From Chitinophaga filiformis (lineage in GTDB: Bacteria; Bacteroidota; Bacteroidia; Chitinophagales; Chitinophagaceae), in contig NZ_FNBN01000001.1 of NCBI RefSeq assembly GCF_900102545.1, positions 1,256,221 through 1,320,220 on the forward strand: a stretch of DNA of 64,000 bases, read 5' to 3'. The position numbers and the translations under genes are program-made. The notes beneath the pieces are model-generated. The model saw nothing but the letters and a program-made list of their open reading frames with translations, had not been told where the DNA came from and did not search any database. Shown here in pieces: positions 40,366 through 49,901 of this stretch. How positions within the stretch are numbered: the first letter of the stretch is position 1; each line of letters starts with the position of its first letter.

Positions 40366-43300
40366 TTAACTAAATAGGTAAAGCACATCTTCTTTGGTGA
40401 GCTTCTTTACAAATCCTGAATCATCTGCAATGATCTCCTTCACTAACGATTTCTTACGCTCCTGTAATTGCAGGATCTTTTCTTCCACAGTATCCTTACA
40501 GATCATACGGTAAGCAAAGATATTCTTCGTCTGACCAATACGGTGAGTACGGTCGATAGCCTGTTGCTCTACCGCCGGGTTCCACCATGGATCCACTATA
40601 TATACATAGTCTGCCGCTGTCAGGTTAAGACCCACACCACCCGCTTTGAGAGAGATGAGGAATACCCTGCAATCGTCATTAGACTGGAAGTTCTGTATTG
40701 CGCGTTCACGTTCTGTTGCAGATGTGCTACCATCAAAGTATTCGAATGGTATCTTCATATGCTGCAGCTTCTCCCTGATCAGTCCAAGCATACCCAGGAA
40801 CTGGGAGAAGATCAGCACCTTATGGTTACTGATGTTCTCAGACATTTCACGGGTCAGCTCATGCAACTTCACAGAGTGGTTCGGATATTGTTCCGCTTCG
40901 TTGAGTATAGCCGGAGAATCGCATATCTGACGGAGTTTCATCAGACCCTGGAGGATGGTCAGCTGGGAGCGTTCCATACCCTGATCTTCGATTACACCCA
41001 ATATCTTGGAACGATAAGAATTCCGGTATGCGTCGTAAATATGCCGCTGCTCTGCATCCATTTCGCAGAAGATCACTGTTTCGATCTTCTCTGGTAACTC
41101 TTTCGCTACCTGCTCTTTGGTACGGCGTAGAATGAACGGATAGATCAGCTTACGCAGGTGATCCTTACGTTCTTCATCCTGGAACTTGTCTATCGGTGTG
41201 GCAAACTCATTCCGGAAGAAGTCTACACTTCCCAGCATACCCGGATTCAGGAAGTTCATCTGGGCATAAATGTCAAATGTATTGTTCTGCATCGGCGTAC
41301 CACTCAATGCCAGTTTGTTTTTGGTATTCAGCAGTTGCGCCGCTTTAGTTACTTTACTCTGCGGATTCTTGATCGCCTGGGATTCATCCAGCACTACATA
41401 GTCCAGGTCCATCTTCATCAGTGTCTGTACATCACTTCTCAGCGTACCGTAGGTAGTGATCAGGATGTCATACTTCAGCAGCTCTTCCACCGTCTTCAAA
41501 CGGGTAGGGCCGTGATGAATATGATAGGTCATGGTAGGCGTAAACTTCTTGATCTCATTTTCCCAGTTATAGATCAGGGTAGTGGGACATACCACCAACG
41601 CCAGGCATTTACCATCATGCTTATTCTTGTAATGTTGGATAAATGTAAGCGCCTGGATAGTCTTACCAAGACCCATATCATCTGCAAGGATACCTCCCCA
41701 CTTCACTTCATCAAGATAATTCAGCCATTGGAAACCGCTTTCCTGGTAAGGACGCAGTGTTGCGCGCAGGTTATGTGGCAGGGAAATATTACGGATCTCG
41801 TCAAACTGCAGCAACTTGCGTCGCTTCTGTTCCAGCTCCAGTAATATTGCATCATCATCAATGAACTCAAACAGTTCATCGATCACACTGAAATTGTATT
41901 TACTCAGCTTCAGTGCGCCTTTATCTTTTTCCTCCCCGATCTTGAACAACAGGGAGTATTTCTTTAACCATTCTTCCGGCAGCAATCCCAGGGAGCCGTC
42001 GGCCAGCTGCACATAGTTCTGTTTACCTGCCAGCGCCTGCTTGATATCCCTGATGCTTACCTTCTGATCGCCATACGTTACTTCGATCTGTGCATCGAAC
42101 CAGTCGATACCAGAACTGATCTGAAGGTTGGTAACCGGCTTATGAGCGCTGAACTTGAAGTTCTTCAGGTTCTCAAATCCGAATACCCGTACATTCATTT
42201 CTTTCAGCGTATCAAAGAAGAGGAAGAACCAGTTGTTCTTCAACGCCTCCTTGGCCTTCAGGAAAAAGTAGTTGTTTGAGTTCGGCTGTGAGAAATTGGT
42301 ATGCAGCGTACTCAGTTTATCTACAAACTGTTGTTCTGCTTCTTTATTCCGGTGGATGATCAGGACCTTATTTCCTTCCTGCACTGTTATCCTGCCATCG
42401 TCATTCCAATCAACTTCCTGTCCGTGATAAGCAAATCCCGGCTGAATGATAAAGGTTTCACCTACCTCACGCAGAAATACCCTGCATTCCGGCAGGATAT
42501 CATCCACTTCCGCCAGCAAAGAGTTGTCAAACTGTATCTGGTACTGCTTACTTAATGGTAGCAGGTAATCCTGCAGATAAGTACCCCACTGGTCGGCGGG
42601 GATGCGTATGCGTCCATTCTCACGGAATAATTCTACATGCAATGCATCCTGTGCATTTTCAAACAGGTAAAGCACATTGTTCTTCAGGAACAATATAGAG
42701 CTATCCCACTCATTATCAGAAACATTTACCAGTTCCCCTTCAATGAGAACATGGCAGGTCACTTCGATAACATCAGCAGAAGCGTGTGTTTTGAAAATAG
42801 GTTGTAGCCTGTCGCCAGCCAGATGGACAGGCAGCAGGTTCTTTGTTTTGAATTGCTGCCGGTTCGGTAACAGGAATAACAGGCCATGTGCCGCTATCTG
42901 CGGGAACAGTTTAGCCAGTTTAGGATGCAGGTATTCCAGCATCAGTTCCTTCGTTTCCGTTGGCAGGGCCGACTCATTATCATCATGGGTAATATTCTCC
43001 CAGATGCCGGCAAAAGGAGAGTTCTTGCTCAGAAACTTGCTCACCTCCATACCCTGCACCTTGCGGACAGGAGTAATCAGGTCGCGGTCAGCTTCTTTAT
43101 ACAGGTAAAAGTCTATGTATTTGGAAAGATCCAGTTTATTGACCAGGGACACAAAAGCGTCCTGCTCTTCATTTACCTCACCGCTTACCAGGTCTATCCG
43201 GAAGAAAGGATACAAGGGTTCATTGGCATTAAACACAACGCCTATGCGCTGAGTGATTGCCGCAGCTACTTCTGGCGCAGGGGGAGGAGCAGGCTGCCTG

Positions 43301-44109
43301 CTGGCAAGTGCACCGTCAACCCTTTTTATACTTGGATCGAGTACGCGGAGGAAAGGCTTGCCCTCCATATAGGAGAAGGTGAACTTCCCTTCCAGGTTAT
43401 CATCAAGCGAATAACCGTATAAGGACAGGAGTTTGTTCTTTTCCTTATCCCAGTTACGCAATGTATCAAAATAGTAAGGCCCCTGGCTGTTCAGCAGGTA
43501 GAGGAACAGGGCGGTCTTATGCTTACACACCGCATGTTCTGTTTCGTCGCAGGTGCAATGTGTATCAAAGAAACGCTCTTCATTCCGCTGTATGATCAAT
43601 GGATAATCCTGTCCTTCATATTTAAGGTTGGCTTCCACTTTCTCGTCTTTCGCGGCAATGATCTTGAAGCTCTTTGCAGATTTTGCTATTTTCTCAGCTT
43701 CTGTGAATATCTCATTGGAAGTGAGCAGTTTGAGCGATTTCAGGTCTATGAACTTCATTTTCACCAGCGTATGCTGCTGGTTATATTGCGTATCATAGCT
43801 TTCAAAATGATTTTTATCCAGCATTTCCTGTAGCTGGAACATAGCGGCAGCTTCATGCCGGCAGATATCTCCAAGGTTGTAGGGACACTGGCAACGGACA
43901 GACATATTGCCTGTCTCATGATATTTACTGATGGAAACGCGATAATAATTTGCATGGGTATCGCTCTTCACCCTGAAAGTGGCTGATTTGAGAATAGGAT
44001 CAGCTTCTAACAACTCCACACCTCCGGTCGCAAAGATGCGCTTTCCCCTACGGATCACCTCATCGGTTCCGTTATTATATACATATTTCAGTAGCTGGGG
44101 CAGCGACAT
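40366..44109 (-). CDS. SNF2-family helicase with two SWIM zinc fingers
   Basis: The product has 1247 residues. Two CxC...CxH SWIM motifs are seen near the N terminus: CQCPYNLGDICRH and CTCDETEHAVCKH. A long middle region is followed by the SNF2 ATPase: ILADDMGLGKT (motif I), VVLDESQAIKN (motif II), ALSGTPMQNN (motif III), and the helicase C part with FSQFLGML and QAIDRTHRIGQ (motif VI). Bacterial HepA/RapA-like SNF2 proteins remodel RNA polymerase or protein-DNA complexes. SWIM-SNF2 proteins also occur in some defence islands, but the flanks here look like housekeeping genes. Confidence 0.93.
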   Translation of the reverse strand: MSLPQLLKYVYNNGTDEVIRRGKRIFATGGVELLEADPILKSATFRVKSDTHANYYRVSISKYHETGNMSVRCQCPYNLGDICRHEAAAMFQLQEMLDKNHFESYDTQYNQQHTLVKMKFIDLKSLKLLTSNEIFTEAEKIAKSAKSFKIIAAKDEKVEANLKYEGQDYPLIIQRNEERFFDTHCTCDETEHAVCKHKTALFLYLLNSQGPYYFDTLRNWDKEKNKLLSLYGYSLDDNLEGKFTFSYMEGKPFLRVLDPSIKRVDGALASRQPAPPPAPEVAAAITQRIGVVFNANEPLYPFFRIDLVSGEVNEEQDAFVSLVNKLDLSKYIDFYLYKEADRDLITPVRKVQGMEVSKFLSKNSPFAGIWENITHDDNESALPTETKELMLEYLHPKLAKLFPQIAAHGLLFLLPNRQQFKTKNLLPVHLAGDRLQPIFKTHASADVIEVTCHVLIEGELVNVSDNEWDSSILFLKNNVLYLFENAQDALHVELFRENGRIRIPADQWGTYLQDYLLPLSKQYQIQFDNSLLAEVDDILPECRVFLREVGETFIIQPGFAYHGQEVDWNDDGRITVQEGNKVLIIHRNKEAEQQFVDKLSTLHTNFSQPNSNNYFFLKAKEALKNNWFFLFFDTLKEMNVRVFGFENLKNFKFSAHKPVTNLQISSGIDWFDAQIEVTYGDQKVSIRDIKQALAGKQNYVQLADGSLGLLPEEWLKKYSLLFKIGEEKDKGALKLSKYNFSVIDELFEFIDDDAILLELEQKRRKLLQFDEIRNISLPHNLRATLRPYQESGFQWLNYLDEVKWGGILADDMGLGKTIQALTFIQHYKNKHDGKCLALVVCPTTLIYNWENEIKKFTPTMTYHIHHGPTRLKTVEELLKYDILITTYGTLRSDVQTLMKMDLDYVVLDESQAIKNPQSKVTKAAQLLNTKNKLALSGTPMQNNTFDIYAQMNFLNPGMLGSVDFFRNEFATPIDKFQDEERKDHLRKLIYPFILRRTKEQVAKELPEKIETVIFCEMDAEQRHIYDAYRNSYRSKILGVIEDQGMERSQLTILQGLMKLRQICDSPAILNEAEQYPNHSVKLHELTREMSENISNHKVLIFSQFLGMLGLIREKLQHMKIPFEYFDGSTSATERERAIQNFQSNDDCRVFLISLKAGGVGLNLTAADYVYIVDPWWNPAVEQQAIDRTHRIGQTKNIFAYRMICKDTVEEKILQLQERKKSLVKEIIADDSGFVKKLTKEDVLYLFS

Positions 44110-44291
44110 AGTTTCAAATTGCCCGCTTTATAAACCAACCGGGTTAAAAGCTAAAATATTTAGCAGCTGGTGAAAAGGCAATTCACAAAAGTACGCAGAA
44201 AAATCCTAAAAAGCTAGAGCATAAGGAGCCTTAGTGCTACAATGTATCACTTCCAGAAACAAACACTTTATAAAAAGAAATTATCTTGCTA

Positions 44292-45020
44292 TTATTCCGC
44301 AGCCACCAGCTCTCCATTTCTATAAACAGGCAGTACGTTGGCCCCATCGGGTGTGAGACAATACTGAATATCTCTCTCCAGATCATACTTTGCCAGGCGC
44401 TTATAGTGTGACGCCTGCTTCATGATCTCATGGATGTTGTCTTTTGATACCTCGTACAATGTCTCTGCGGCAATAGCAGAATCGCAGTCTACTGTAAAAT
44501 GCTCCCTTATCCGGCTCACTACAGCTCCTGCAAACAGGGTGTCCTCCATATTAACACGATCTTTCCAGGCAGCACATCCCAGTATGACCGGTTTACCCTG
44601 TGCTACCAGGTAGTCACATACGGCAGAAAGGTTTGGAAATGAGCCCGTAATGATCTGAATGGCGTCTTTGGCCATATGCAACAGCTTGGTACCATTTGTA
44701 GTGGTCAGTACCAGTGTCTTGTCCTGTATAAATTCGCGGGGATATTCAAATGGGGAGTTTCCATGCAGCAAACCTTCCGCAATCCGTCCGTCCCGTTCAC
44801 CGGCTGTTATGGCACTGGCCCCCAGTTGTTCGCCGATACTGATACATTCCGGAACAGAAGCTACAGGTATCACCCTTGTGGCGCCGTTATATAATACTGT
44901 ACAAATCGTAGATGTTGCTCTCAATACATCAATAATCACCACAATACTGTTCTTCACATCATATAAGTGTAACAATGCCGGTGATAAACATACTTCTAAA
45001 GTCGGTTTCTGCTGTTCCAT
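44292..45020 (-). CDS. comB: 2-phosphosulfolactate phosphatase family protein (ComB)
   Basis: The product has 242 residues. Family signatures include VVIIDVLRATSTICTVLYNGA, AGERDGRIAEGLLHGNSP, LVLTTTNGTKLL and GCAAWKDRVNMEDTLFAGAVV. ComB hydrolyses 2-phosphosulfolactate to sulfolactate in coenzyme M synthesis in archaea. In Bacteroidota it probably serves sulfonate metabolism such as sulfolactate or sulfonolipid formation; that link is inferred. It is monocistronic or read through from the SRPBCC gene. Confidence 0.92.
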   Translation of the reverse strand: MEQQKPTLEVCLSPALLHLYDVKNSIVVIIDVLRATSTICTVLYNGATRVIPVASVPECISIGEQLGASAITAGERDGRIAEGLLHGNSPFEYPREFIQDKTLVLTTTNGTKLLHMAKDAIQIITGSFPNLSAVCDYLVAQGKPVILGCAAWKDRVNMEDTLFAGAVVSRIREHFTVDCDSAIAAETLYEVSKDNIHEIMKQASHYKRLAKYDLERDIQYCLTPDGANVLPVYRNGELVAAE

Positions 45021-45042
45021 TGCCCATATTTAAAAACAGCAC

Positions 45043-45099
45043 GAAGACCCGGAAATTGAATACAGGCATATTATGTCAATTCCCAATTTCCGGTTCTTC
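45043..45099 (-). terminator. Long hairpin between SRPBCC and comB genes
   Basis: GAAGACCCGGAAATTG (45043-45058) pairs with CAATTTCCGGTTCTTC (45084-45099) with one mismatch. On the minus strand a T run (TGTTTTTA) follows, as expected for a terminator of the SRPBCC gene. Confidence 0.7.
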
Positions 45100-45114
45100 A
45101 TCCTGATTATATCA

Positions 45115-45588
45115 TTAGTCTAGTATCACTCTCCACTTCTCGGTCTCCGCATAATCTTTGATCACCTGGTTCCGCAACAGCAGCAGGTTAGTCATGTGTT
45201 TGTACAGGTAAAACCGCTCAAACAACCTTCCCAGCCAGCCATAAGGTGTTCCGAATTCCATGATATCAATTGCTACAGTACCATTACCTATTTCCTTAAA
45301 ATGATGCTCATGTTTCATATAGGTAAAATCACCTTCCACCATCTCATCACAGAAGTACTCTGTTTTGCGCATTGCTGTAATGCGGGTGGTCAACTGCCTT
45401 AGCTTGCCAAAGTGTTTGGCCTGCCAGGTTACCGTTTCATCCAGTTCAATCAGTCCGGCCATACGACCCTTGATTGCTTCTTCCTGCATATGCGCCATAC
45501 TGCGCTTGTGCAGCGTAATGCTCCGGCTCAGGTCAAAGACCCGCTCCAGCGGAGCATGAATTACGGTTGTGATATGAATTGTAGGCAT
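45115..45588 (-). CDS. SRPBCC (START-like) family protein
   Basis: The product has 157 residues. The pattern HAPLERVFDLSRSITLHKRSM, then ETVTWQAKHFGKLRQLTTRI and FKEIGNGTVAIDIMEFGTPYGWLGRLFERFYLYKHM is that of the SRPBCC ligand-binding fold, in the subgroup often annotated as cell division inhibitor or cyclase/dehydrase. No catalytic residues can be assigned. It is 34 bp downstream of gcvT and may be co-transcribed. Confidence 0.88.
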   Translation of the reverse strand: MPTIHITTVIHAPLERVFDLSRSITLHKRSMAHMQEEAIKGRMAGLIELDETVTWQAKHFGKLRQLTTRITAMRKTEYFCDEMVEGDFTYMKHEHHFKEIGNGTVAIDIMEFGTPYGWLGRLFERFYLYKHMTNLLLLRNQVIKDYAETEKWRVILD

Positions 45589-45622
45589 AGAATAGATATG
45601 GTTTTTGCAATTATATGCTAAC

Positions 45623-46711
45623 TTAACTTAAGAATGGCACCTTTACAACTCTGGCTTTCAATAATTTGTCCCTTACTGCAATAAATATTTCTGAATCCTG
45701 GGTGGCAAATGCAGAATTTACATAGCCCAGGCCAATTGCTTTCTGCAGGGAAGGCGACTGTGTACCAGAGGTTACTTTGCCTATTACCTTGCCCGCGGCA
45801 TCCTTGATCTCGTAGTCGTGACGGGGAATACCCTTATCCACCATTTCAAAACCTACCAGCTTCCTGCTCAGGCCCGCCGCTTTCTGCTGCTCAAATTTAC
45901 TCCGGGAAGTGAATTCTTTCGTAAATTTTGTAATCCAGCCCAAACCAGCCTCCAGTGGGGAAGTGGTATCATCAATATCATTTCCGTAGAGGCAGAAACC
46001 CATTTCCAGGCGAAGCGTATCACGTGCACCCAGGCCGATTGGTTTCAGTCCTTTAGGACCACCTACTTCGAAAATAGCATCCCAGATCTTCTCGGCTGCA
46101 CCGTCTTTATCTTCAAAATAGATCTCAATACCACCTGCGCCTGTGTAACCTGTGGCGCTTACCAGTACGTTAGGAACGCCAGCAAATTCGCCTTTGGCAA
46201 AGGTGTAATACTTCAGGTTCACCAGTTCAATGCTGGTCAGCGGTTGCAGTATGCTGGCCGCATTAGGTCCCTGGATAGCCAGCAGACAGGTCTTGTCGGA
46301 AATGTTGTGCATTTCCACGCCTTTCGTATTGTACTTGCTGATCCAGTTCCAGTCCTTCTCTATATTGCTGGCATTCACCACCAGCATATATACTTTGTTT
46401 TCTTCGATACAGTATACCAGCAGATCGTCCACAATACCACCTTCATCGTTAGGCAGACAGCTATACTGTGCCTTTCCGGCGGTCAGTTTGGAAGCGTCGT
46501 TGCTGGTAACCCGCTGGATCAGGTCCAGCGCATTTTCCCCCTTCAGAATGAATTCACCCATGTGGCTCACATCAAACACCCCCGCATTATTCCTGACAGC
46601 CAGGTGTTCGTCATTAATACCTGTATAGGAAATCGGCATGTTATACCCTGCAAAAGGAGCCATCTTAGCGCCCAGCGCTACGTGTTTGTGTGTAAATGGT
46701 GTGTTCTTCAT
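45623..46711 (-). CDS. gcvT: Glycine cleavage system aminomethyltransferase (T protein)
   Basis: The 362-residue length is typical. Signatures include [29 protein letters not shown] near the N terminus, [43 protein letters not shown] and [21 protein letters not shown]. It transfers the methylene group from the aminomethyl-lipoyl H protein to tetrahydrofolate and releases ammonia. The other gcv genes are not adjacent. Confidence 0.97.
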   Translation of the reverse strand: MKNTPFTHKHVALGAKMAPFAGYNMPISYTGINDEHLAVRNNAGVFDVSHMGEFILKGENALDLIQRVTSNDASKLTAGKAQYSCLPNDEGGIVDDLLVYCIEENKVYMLVVNASNIEKDWNWISKYNTKGVEMHNISDKTCLLAIQGPNAASILQPLTSIELVNLKYYTFAKGEFAGVPNVLVSATGYTGAGGIEIYFEDKDGAAEKIWDAIFEVGGPKGLKPIGLGARDTLRLEMGFCLYGNDIDDTTSPLEAGLGWITKFTKEFTSRSKFEQQKAAGLSRKLVGFEMVDKGIPRHDYEIKDAAGKVIGKVTSGTQSPSLQKAIGLGYVNSAFATQDSEIFIAVRDKLLKARVVKVPFLS

Positions 46712-46910
46712 AAATTTAATGATCGGTTCTGTTTTGGGTATGTTTTCAGGTTTAAGTTTTGTTTAAGCCCGGCAAAAATAGGCTGATTTTCCAAATTCGG
46801 CGGTCAAATAGTGATTTTGGTTCAATAATTGCCTCTCGGAATATTGAGCACCGCCAGCGAATCATCCTTACCAGCAACGGTATATGAACAACTTTGAGCA
46901 TGAAACTGTT

Positions 46911-46962
46911 ATTAGCAATCAGTACAATCATTGCTAATCAATTACTTAGATACGTATCTTTG
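46911..46962 (+). promoter_or_regulatory. Promoter with overlapping inverted repeat before M28 peptidase gene
   Basis: TTG (46931-46933) and TATCTTTG (46955-46962) match the Bacteroidota -33 and -7 elements with 21 bp between them. ATTAGCAAT (46911-46919) and ATTGCTAAT (46930-46938) form a perfect 9-bp inverted repeat whose right arm covers the -33 element, a classical repressor position. The remaining bases of the 306-bp gap between gcvT and the peptidase gene show nothing else. Confidence 0.6.
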
Positions 46963-47017
46963 CAACGAAGACCTGGTCTGCCGGCTCTTTCAGTAGACTT
47001 TTTAAAAAACAACAACT

Positions 47018-48640
47018 GTGAAGCATATTGCATGCCTGTTAGCGCTGTTATTACCCTTTACTCATGAGCTGAACGCCCAAAAGAAAGCAGATCGTAAGAC
47101 GCTGGGGAACCTTCAGGCCCATGTCACCTTTCTGGCCAGCGATAAACTCGAAGGCCGCCGCACAGGCACTCCGGGCGAACAACTGGCTGCGGAATATATC
47201 GCCACCCAGATGAAGCTGGCAGGCCTTACGCCAAAGGGCGACAGCGGCTACCTACAGACATTCCCCGTAAGCGAAGGCAAACTGATAGCCACTGCCTCAC
47301 ACCTCACTGTTAATAAAACCACCCTCACTCCGGGAGAACAGTTTATTCCCCTTCCTTTCAGCGCGCAGAAAAGCGCCAAAGGCGACGTACTACGCGATGT
47401 AAATGAACCGGAGAACATCTGGCTCTTCAATGTGAAGGATTTTGAGATGCAGCCACATGCAGATTCCCTGGAAATATACCGGCAAAATGCCCGGGAAGCG
47501 GCCAAGGCCGGTGCCACCGGCGTGATCTTCTATAATGGTGACGAAACACCAAAGGATGTCCAGAAATGGCTCTCCGTTGCGGTCGATCCGCTCACCATCC
47601 CCGTGATGTGGGTGAACAGCGAAACCAGCAAGCTGCTCTCAGAAACAGAAGATCTCCGGATAAATATGCAGGTCAGCTTCACCGCCGGCAGACGTACAGG
47701 TACTAACGTGGTTGGTTATATAGACAACAAAGCCGCCAGCACCATTGTGATTGGCGCTCATTTTGACCACCTTGGGCATGGAGAAGACCAGAATTCACTG
47801 GCGCCTAACGACAAGACCATCCACCATGGTGCTGATGATAATGCCAGTGGCACCGCTGCCCTCCTGGAACTCGCAAAACTGCTGAAAGCCTCCCACCTGC
47901 AAAAGTATAACTACCTGTTTGTGGCATTCTCAGGGGAAGAACTGGGACTGTTTGGCTCCAAATACTTTACCGAACACAGCTCCGTAGCACCCGGTTCCTT
48001 CAACTACATGATCAATATGGACATGGTAGGGCGACTGGACCCTGTTAAGGGACTACAGGTAGGAGGGATCGGAACTTCACCAGTGTGGCCGACACTGCTG
48101 CAGCAGACCATCCCGGCAGGTATTCATACCACATACGACTCCTCCGGTATCGGACCATCGGACCATACCTCTTTCTATCTGAAAAATGTGCCCGTGCTTT
48201 TCTTTTTCACAGGCACGCATAGCGACTATCACAAGCCATCCGACGAAGCTGCCAAGATCAACTATCCAGGGGAGTTGACCGTGATCAAGCTGGTATATAC
48301 ACTGGTTGAGAAAACCAACAATATGGACAAGCTGGCCTTCACCCGTACACGCGATAAACAGCCTTCCAGCACCGGTAGTCCCCGGTTTACCGTAACACTG
48401 GGCATCATGCCTGATTATACCTGGCAGAAACCAGGAGTAAGGGTAGACGGTGTAACTGATAACAAGCCGGCCAGTAAAGCGGGTATCCTGGCCAATGACG
48501 TGATCGTTGAACTTGGCTCACACGCTATCGTGAACCTGGAAGACTATATGCAGGCGCTTTCCACCTTCAAAAAAGGCGACAAAACCACTGTAAGAGTCAG
48601 GAGGGAAGACACTGAAAAAGTATTTGATGTCCAATTCTGA
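47018..48640 (+). CDS. M28-family aminopeptidase with PA and PDZ domains
   Basis: 540 residues from a GTG start at 47018, which opens directly on a signal peptide (HIACLLALLLPFTHELNAQ). A PA domain lies around 130-210. The M28 zinc ligands are in GAHFDHLGHG, HHGADDNASGTAALLE, SGEELGLFG and NMDMVGRL. A PDZ-like domain ends the protein (VDGVTDNKPASKAGILANDVIVELG). It should remove N-terminal residues from peptides in the periplasm or outside the cell. Confidence 0.94.
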   Translation: MKHIACLLALLLPFTHELNAQKKADRKTLGNLQAHVTFLASDKLEGRRTGTPGEQLAAEYIATQMKLAGLTPKGDSGYLQTFPVSEGKLIATASHLTVNKTTLTPGEQFIPLPFSAQKSAKGDVLRDVNEPENIWLFNVKDFEMQPHADSLEIYRQNAREAAKAGATGVIFYNGDETPKDVQKWLSVAVDPLTIPVMWVNSETSKLLSETEDLRINMQVSFTAGRRTGTNVVGYIDNKAASTIVIGAHFDHLGHGEDQNSLAPNDKTIHHGADDNASGTAALLELAKLLKASHLQKYNYLFVAFSGEELGLFGSKYFTEHSSVAPGSFNYMINMDMVGRLDPVKGLQVGGIGTSPVWPTLLQQTIPAGIHTTYDSSGIGPSDHTSFYLKNVPVLFFFTGTHSDYHKPSDEAAKINYPGELTVIKLVYTLVEKTNNMDKLAFTRTRDKQPSSTGSPRFTVTLGIMPDYTWQKPGVRVDGVTDNKPASKAGILANDVIVELGSHAIVNLEDYMQALSTFKKGDKTTVRVRREDTEKVFDVQF

Positions 48641-48677
48641 CCGTTTTATAATATCTTGCAGCCCTTAATATTGTTGT

Positions 48678-49079
48678 ATGAAGCCGGTTTTGTTCATATT
48701 AAGCGCTGCCATTTTTTGCTTTTCGTGTAATCAGGCACGTGACAAGGGAGAGGATACTTCCAAATATGATATCATTACAGAAAAGAGCTACGTGGTACGC
48801 AATGTGAAGCCGGTGAGCGGAGATCCACATGTGGACTCTCTCCTGCAACGTAAACAGGAACTGACGGGCTACCTGGAACGTCATGGCTTTGTACGTCACG
48901 TGGCCGCCAACGACAGCCTTCTGTTTCGCCGGAATAACAGGCAGGAAGTGGTGATAGAACTACCTCCACCAGCAACCACAGAAGCAGCGAACCTGATCAT
49001 TGCATTTGATCCGATGAAAAATCCCCTGTTCATTAATCTGAAAAAAGACACTACACAGGTAGAGAAATACATTAAATAG
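48678..49079 (+). CDS. Small lipoprotein of unknown function
   Basis: The product has 133 residues with a lipoprotein signal (LFILSAAIFCFSCNQ). The mature part is polar and about 110 residues long, without recognised motifs (DSLLQRKQELTGYLERHGFVRHV). It lies 37 bp after the M28 peptidase gene and is probably in the same transcript. Confidence 0.7.
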   Translation: MKPVLFILSAAIFCFSCNQARDKGEDTSKYDIITEKSYVVRNVKPVSGDPHVDSLLQRKQELTGYLERHGFVRHVAANDSLLFRRNNRQEVVIELPPPATTEAANLIIAFDPMKNPLFINLKKDTTQVEKYIK

Positions 49080-49123
49080 TGAGTATATGCCGGGATCACC
49101 ATAGCCGGCCATAACCTTTAGAA

Positions 49124-49816
49124 TTGGATTTGGAACCTAAGCAAAATATAAGACTTTGTGTAGACGCGGTAGTCTTTGGATATACCGCCAAAGAAAGCAT
49201 TTCCGTATTACTCATTAAACGAACCATTCCTCCTTTCATGCACCGCTGGGCTTTACCCGGAGGATTCGTGATCGATGGAGAAACACTGGAAGAAGCCGTA
49301 ACCCGCGAGCTACAAACCGAAGCGGGTGTACACATCAACTACCTGGAACAACTTTACACCTTTGGCCAGCCGGAACGTGACCCCCGGGGCAGGATAATAT
49401 CAGTAGCCTATTTCGGTCTGGTTAACCCAACTAACTTTAAACTAGCCGCCAGCTCGGACGCTGAAGATGCTAACTGGTTTGATATCAAGAAACTGCCCGA
49501 CCTGGCATTTGATCACTCAGCTATCGTGGAAGCAGCAGTGAAACGCTTAAGGGCGAAGATCCGGTATGAACCTATCGGGTTCGAACTGCTTGATCAGAAG
49601 TTTCCCATCTCAGATCTGGAGAAACTCTATGAGACGGTCCTCGACCGGCCTATTGACCGCAGGAACTTTCAGAAGAAGATCAATCACCTGGGTATCCTGA
49701 TGGGCCACAATGAAAAGCAAAAACATCCTTCTGCCGGAAGACCGGCTAAGCTCTATAGCTTTAACGAGGAACGCTATTTCCAACTGAAGAAAGAAGGGAT
49801 TACTTTCGAGATCTGA
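49124..49816 (+). CDS. NrtR-like Nudix-related transcriptional regulator
   Basis: 230 residues from a TTG at 49124. The N-terminal Nudix fold has GGFVIDGETLEEAVTREL followed by QTEAG, so the usual catalytic EE is TE, which should weaken hydrolysis. The C-terminal ~80 residues form the winged helix typical of NrtR (LYETVLDRPIDRRNFQKKINHL, GRPAKLYSF). NrtR proteins sense ADP-ribose or related NAD metabolites, or sugars in Bacteroidota relatives, and repress salvage or catabolic genes. An NAD salvage operon with a palindromic operator lies 3 kb downstream, which makes it a plausible target. Confidence 0.85.
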   Translation: MDLEPKQNIRLCVDAVVFGYTAKESISVLLIKRTIPPFMHRWALPGGFVIDGETLEEAVTRELQTEAGVHINYLEQLYTFGQPERDPRGRIISVAYFGLVNPTNFKLAASSDAEDANWFDIKKLPDLAFDHSAIVEAAVKRLRAKIRYEPIGFELLDQKFPISDLEKLYETVLDRPIDRRNFQKKINHLGILMGHNEKQKHPSAGRPAKLYSFNEERYFQLKKEGITFEI

Positions 49817-49855
49817 CCCCTTGCATTTCCACCCAGGACCGGCAGCACTGCACAT

Positions 49856-49880
49856 AAAAAAGCCCCACCTATGGCGGGGC
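49856..49880 (-). terminator. Terminator of FtsX/MacB permease gene
   Basis: On the minus strand GCCCCGCC-ATA-GGTGGGGC is followed by six T. Confidence 0.85.
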
Positions 49881-49901
49881 GGAATATTGATATGTTTCCG
49901 T

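Noticed and set aside
45818-46786. Long plus-strand frame opposite gcvT
   Set aside because: Antisense shadow of gcvT; no domain recognised.
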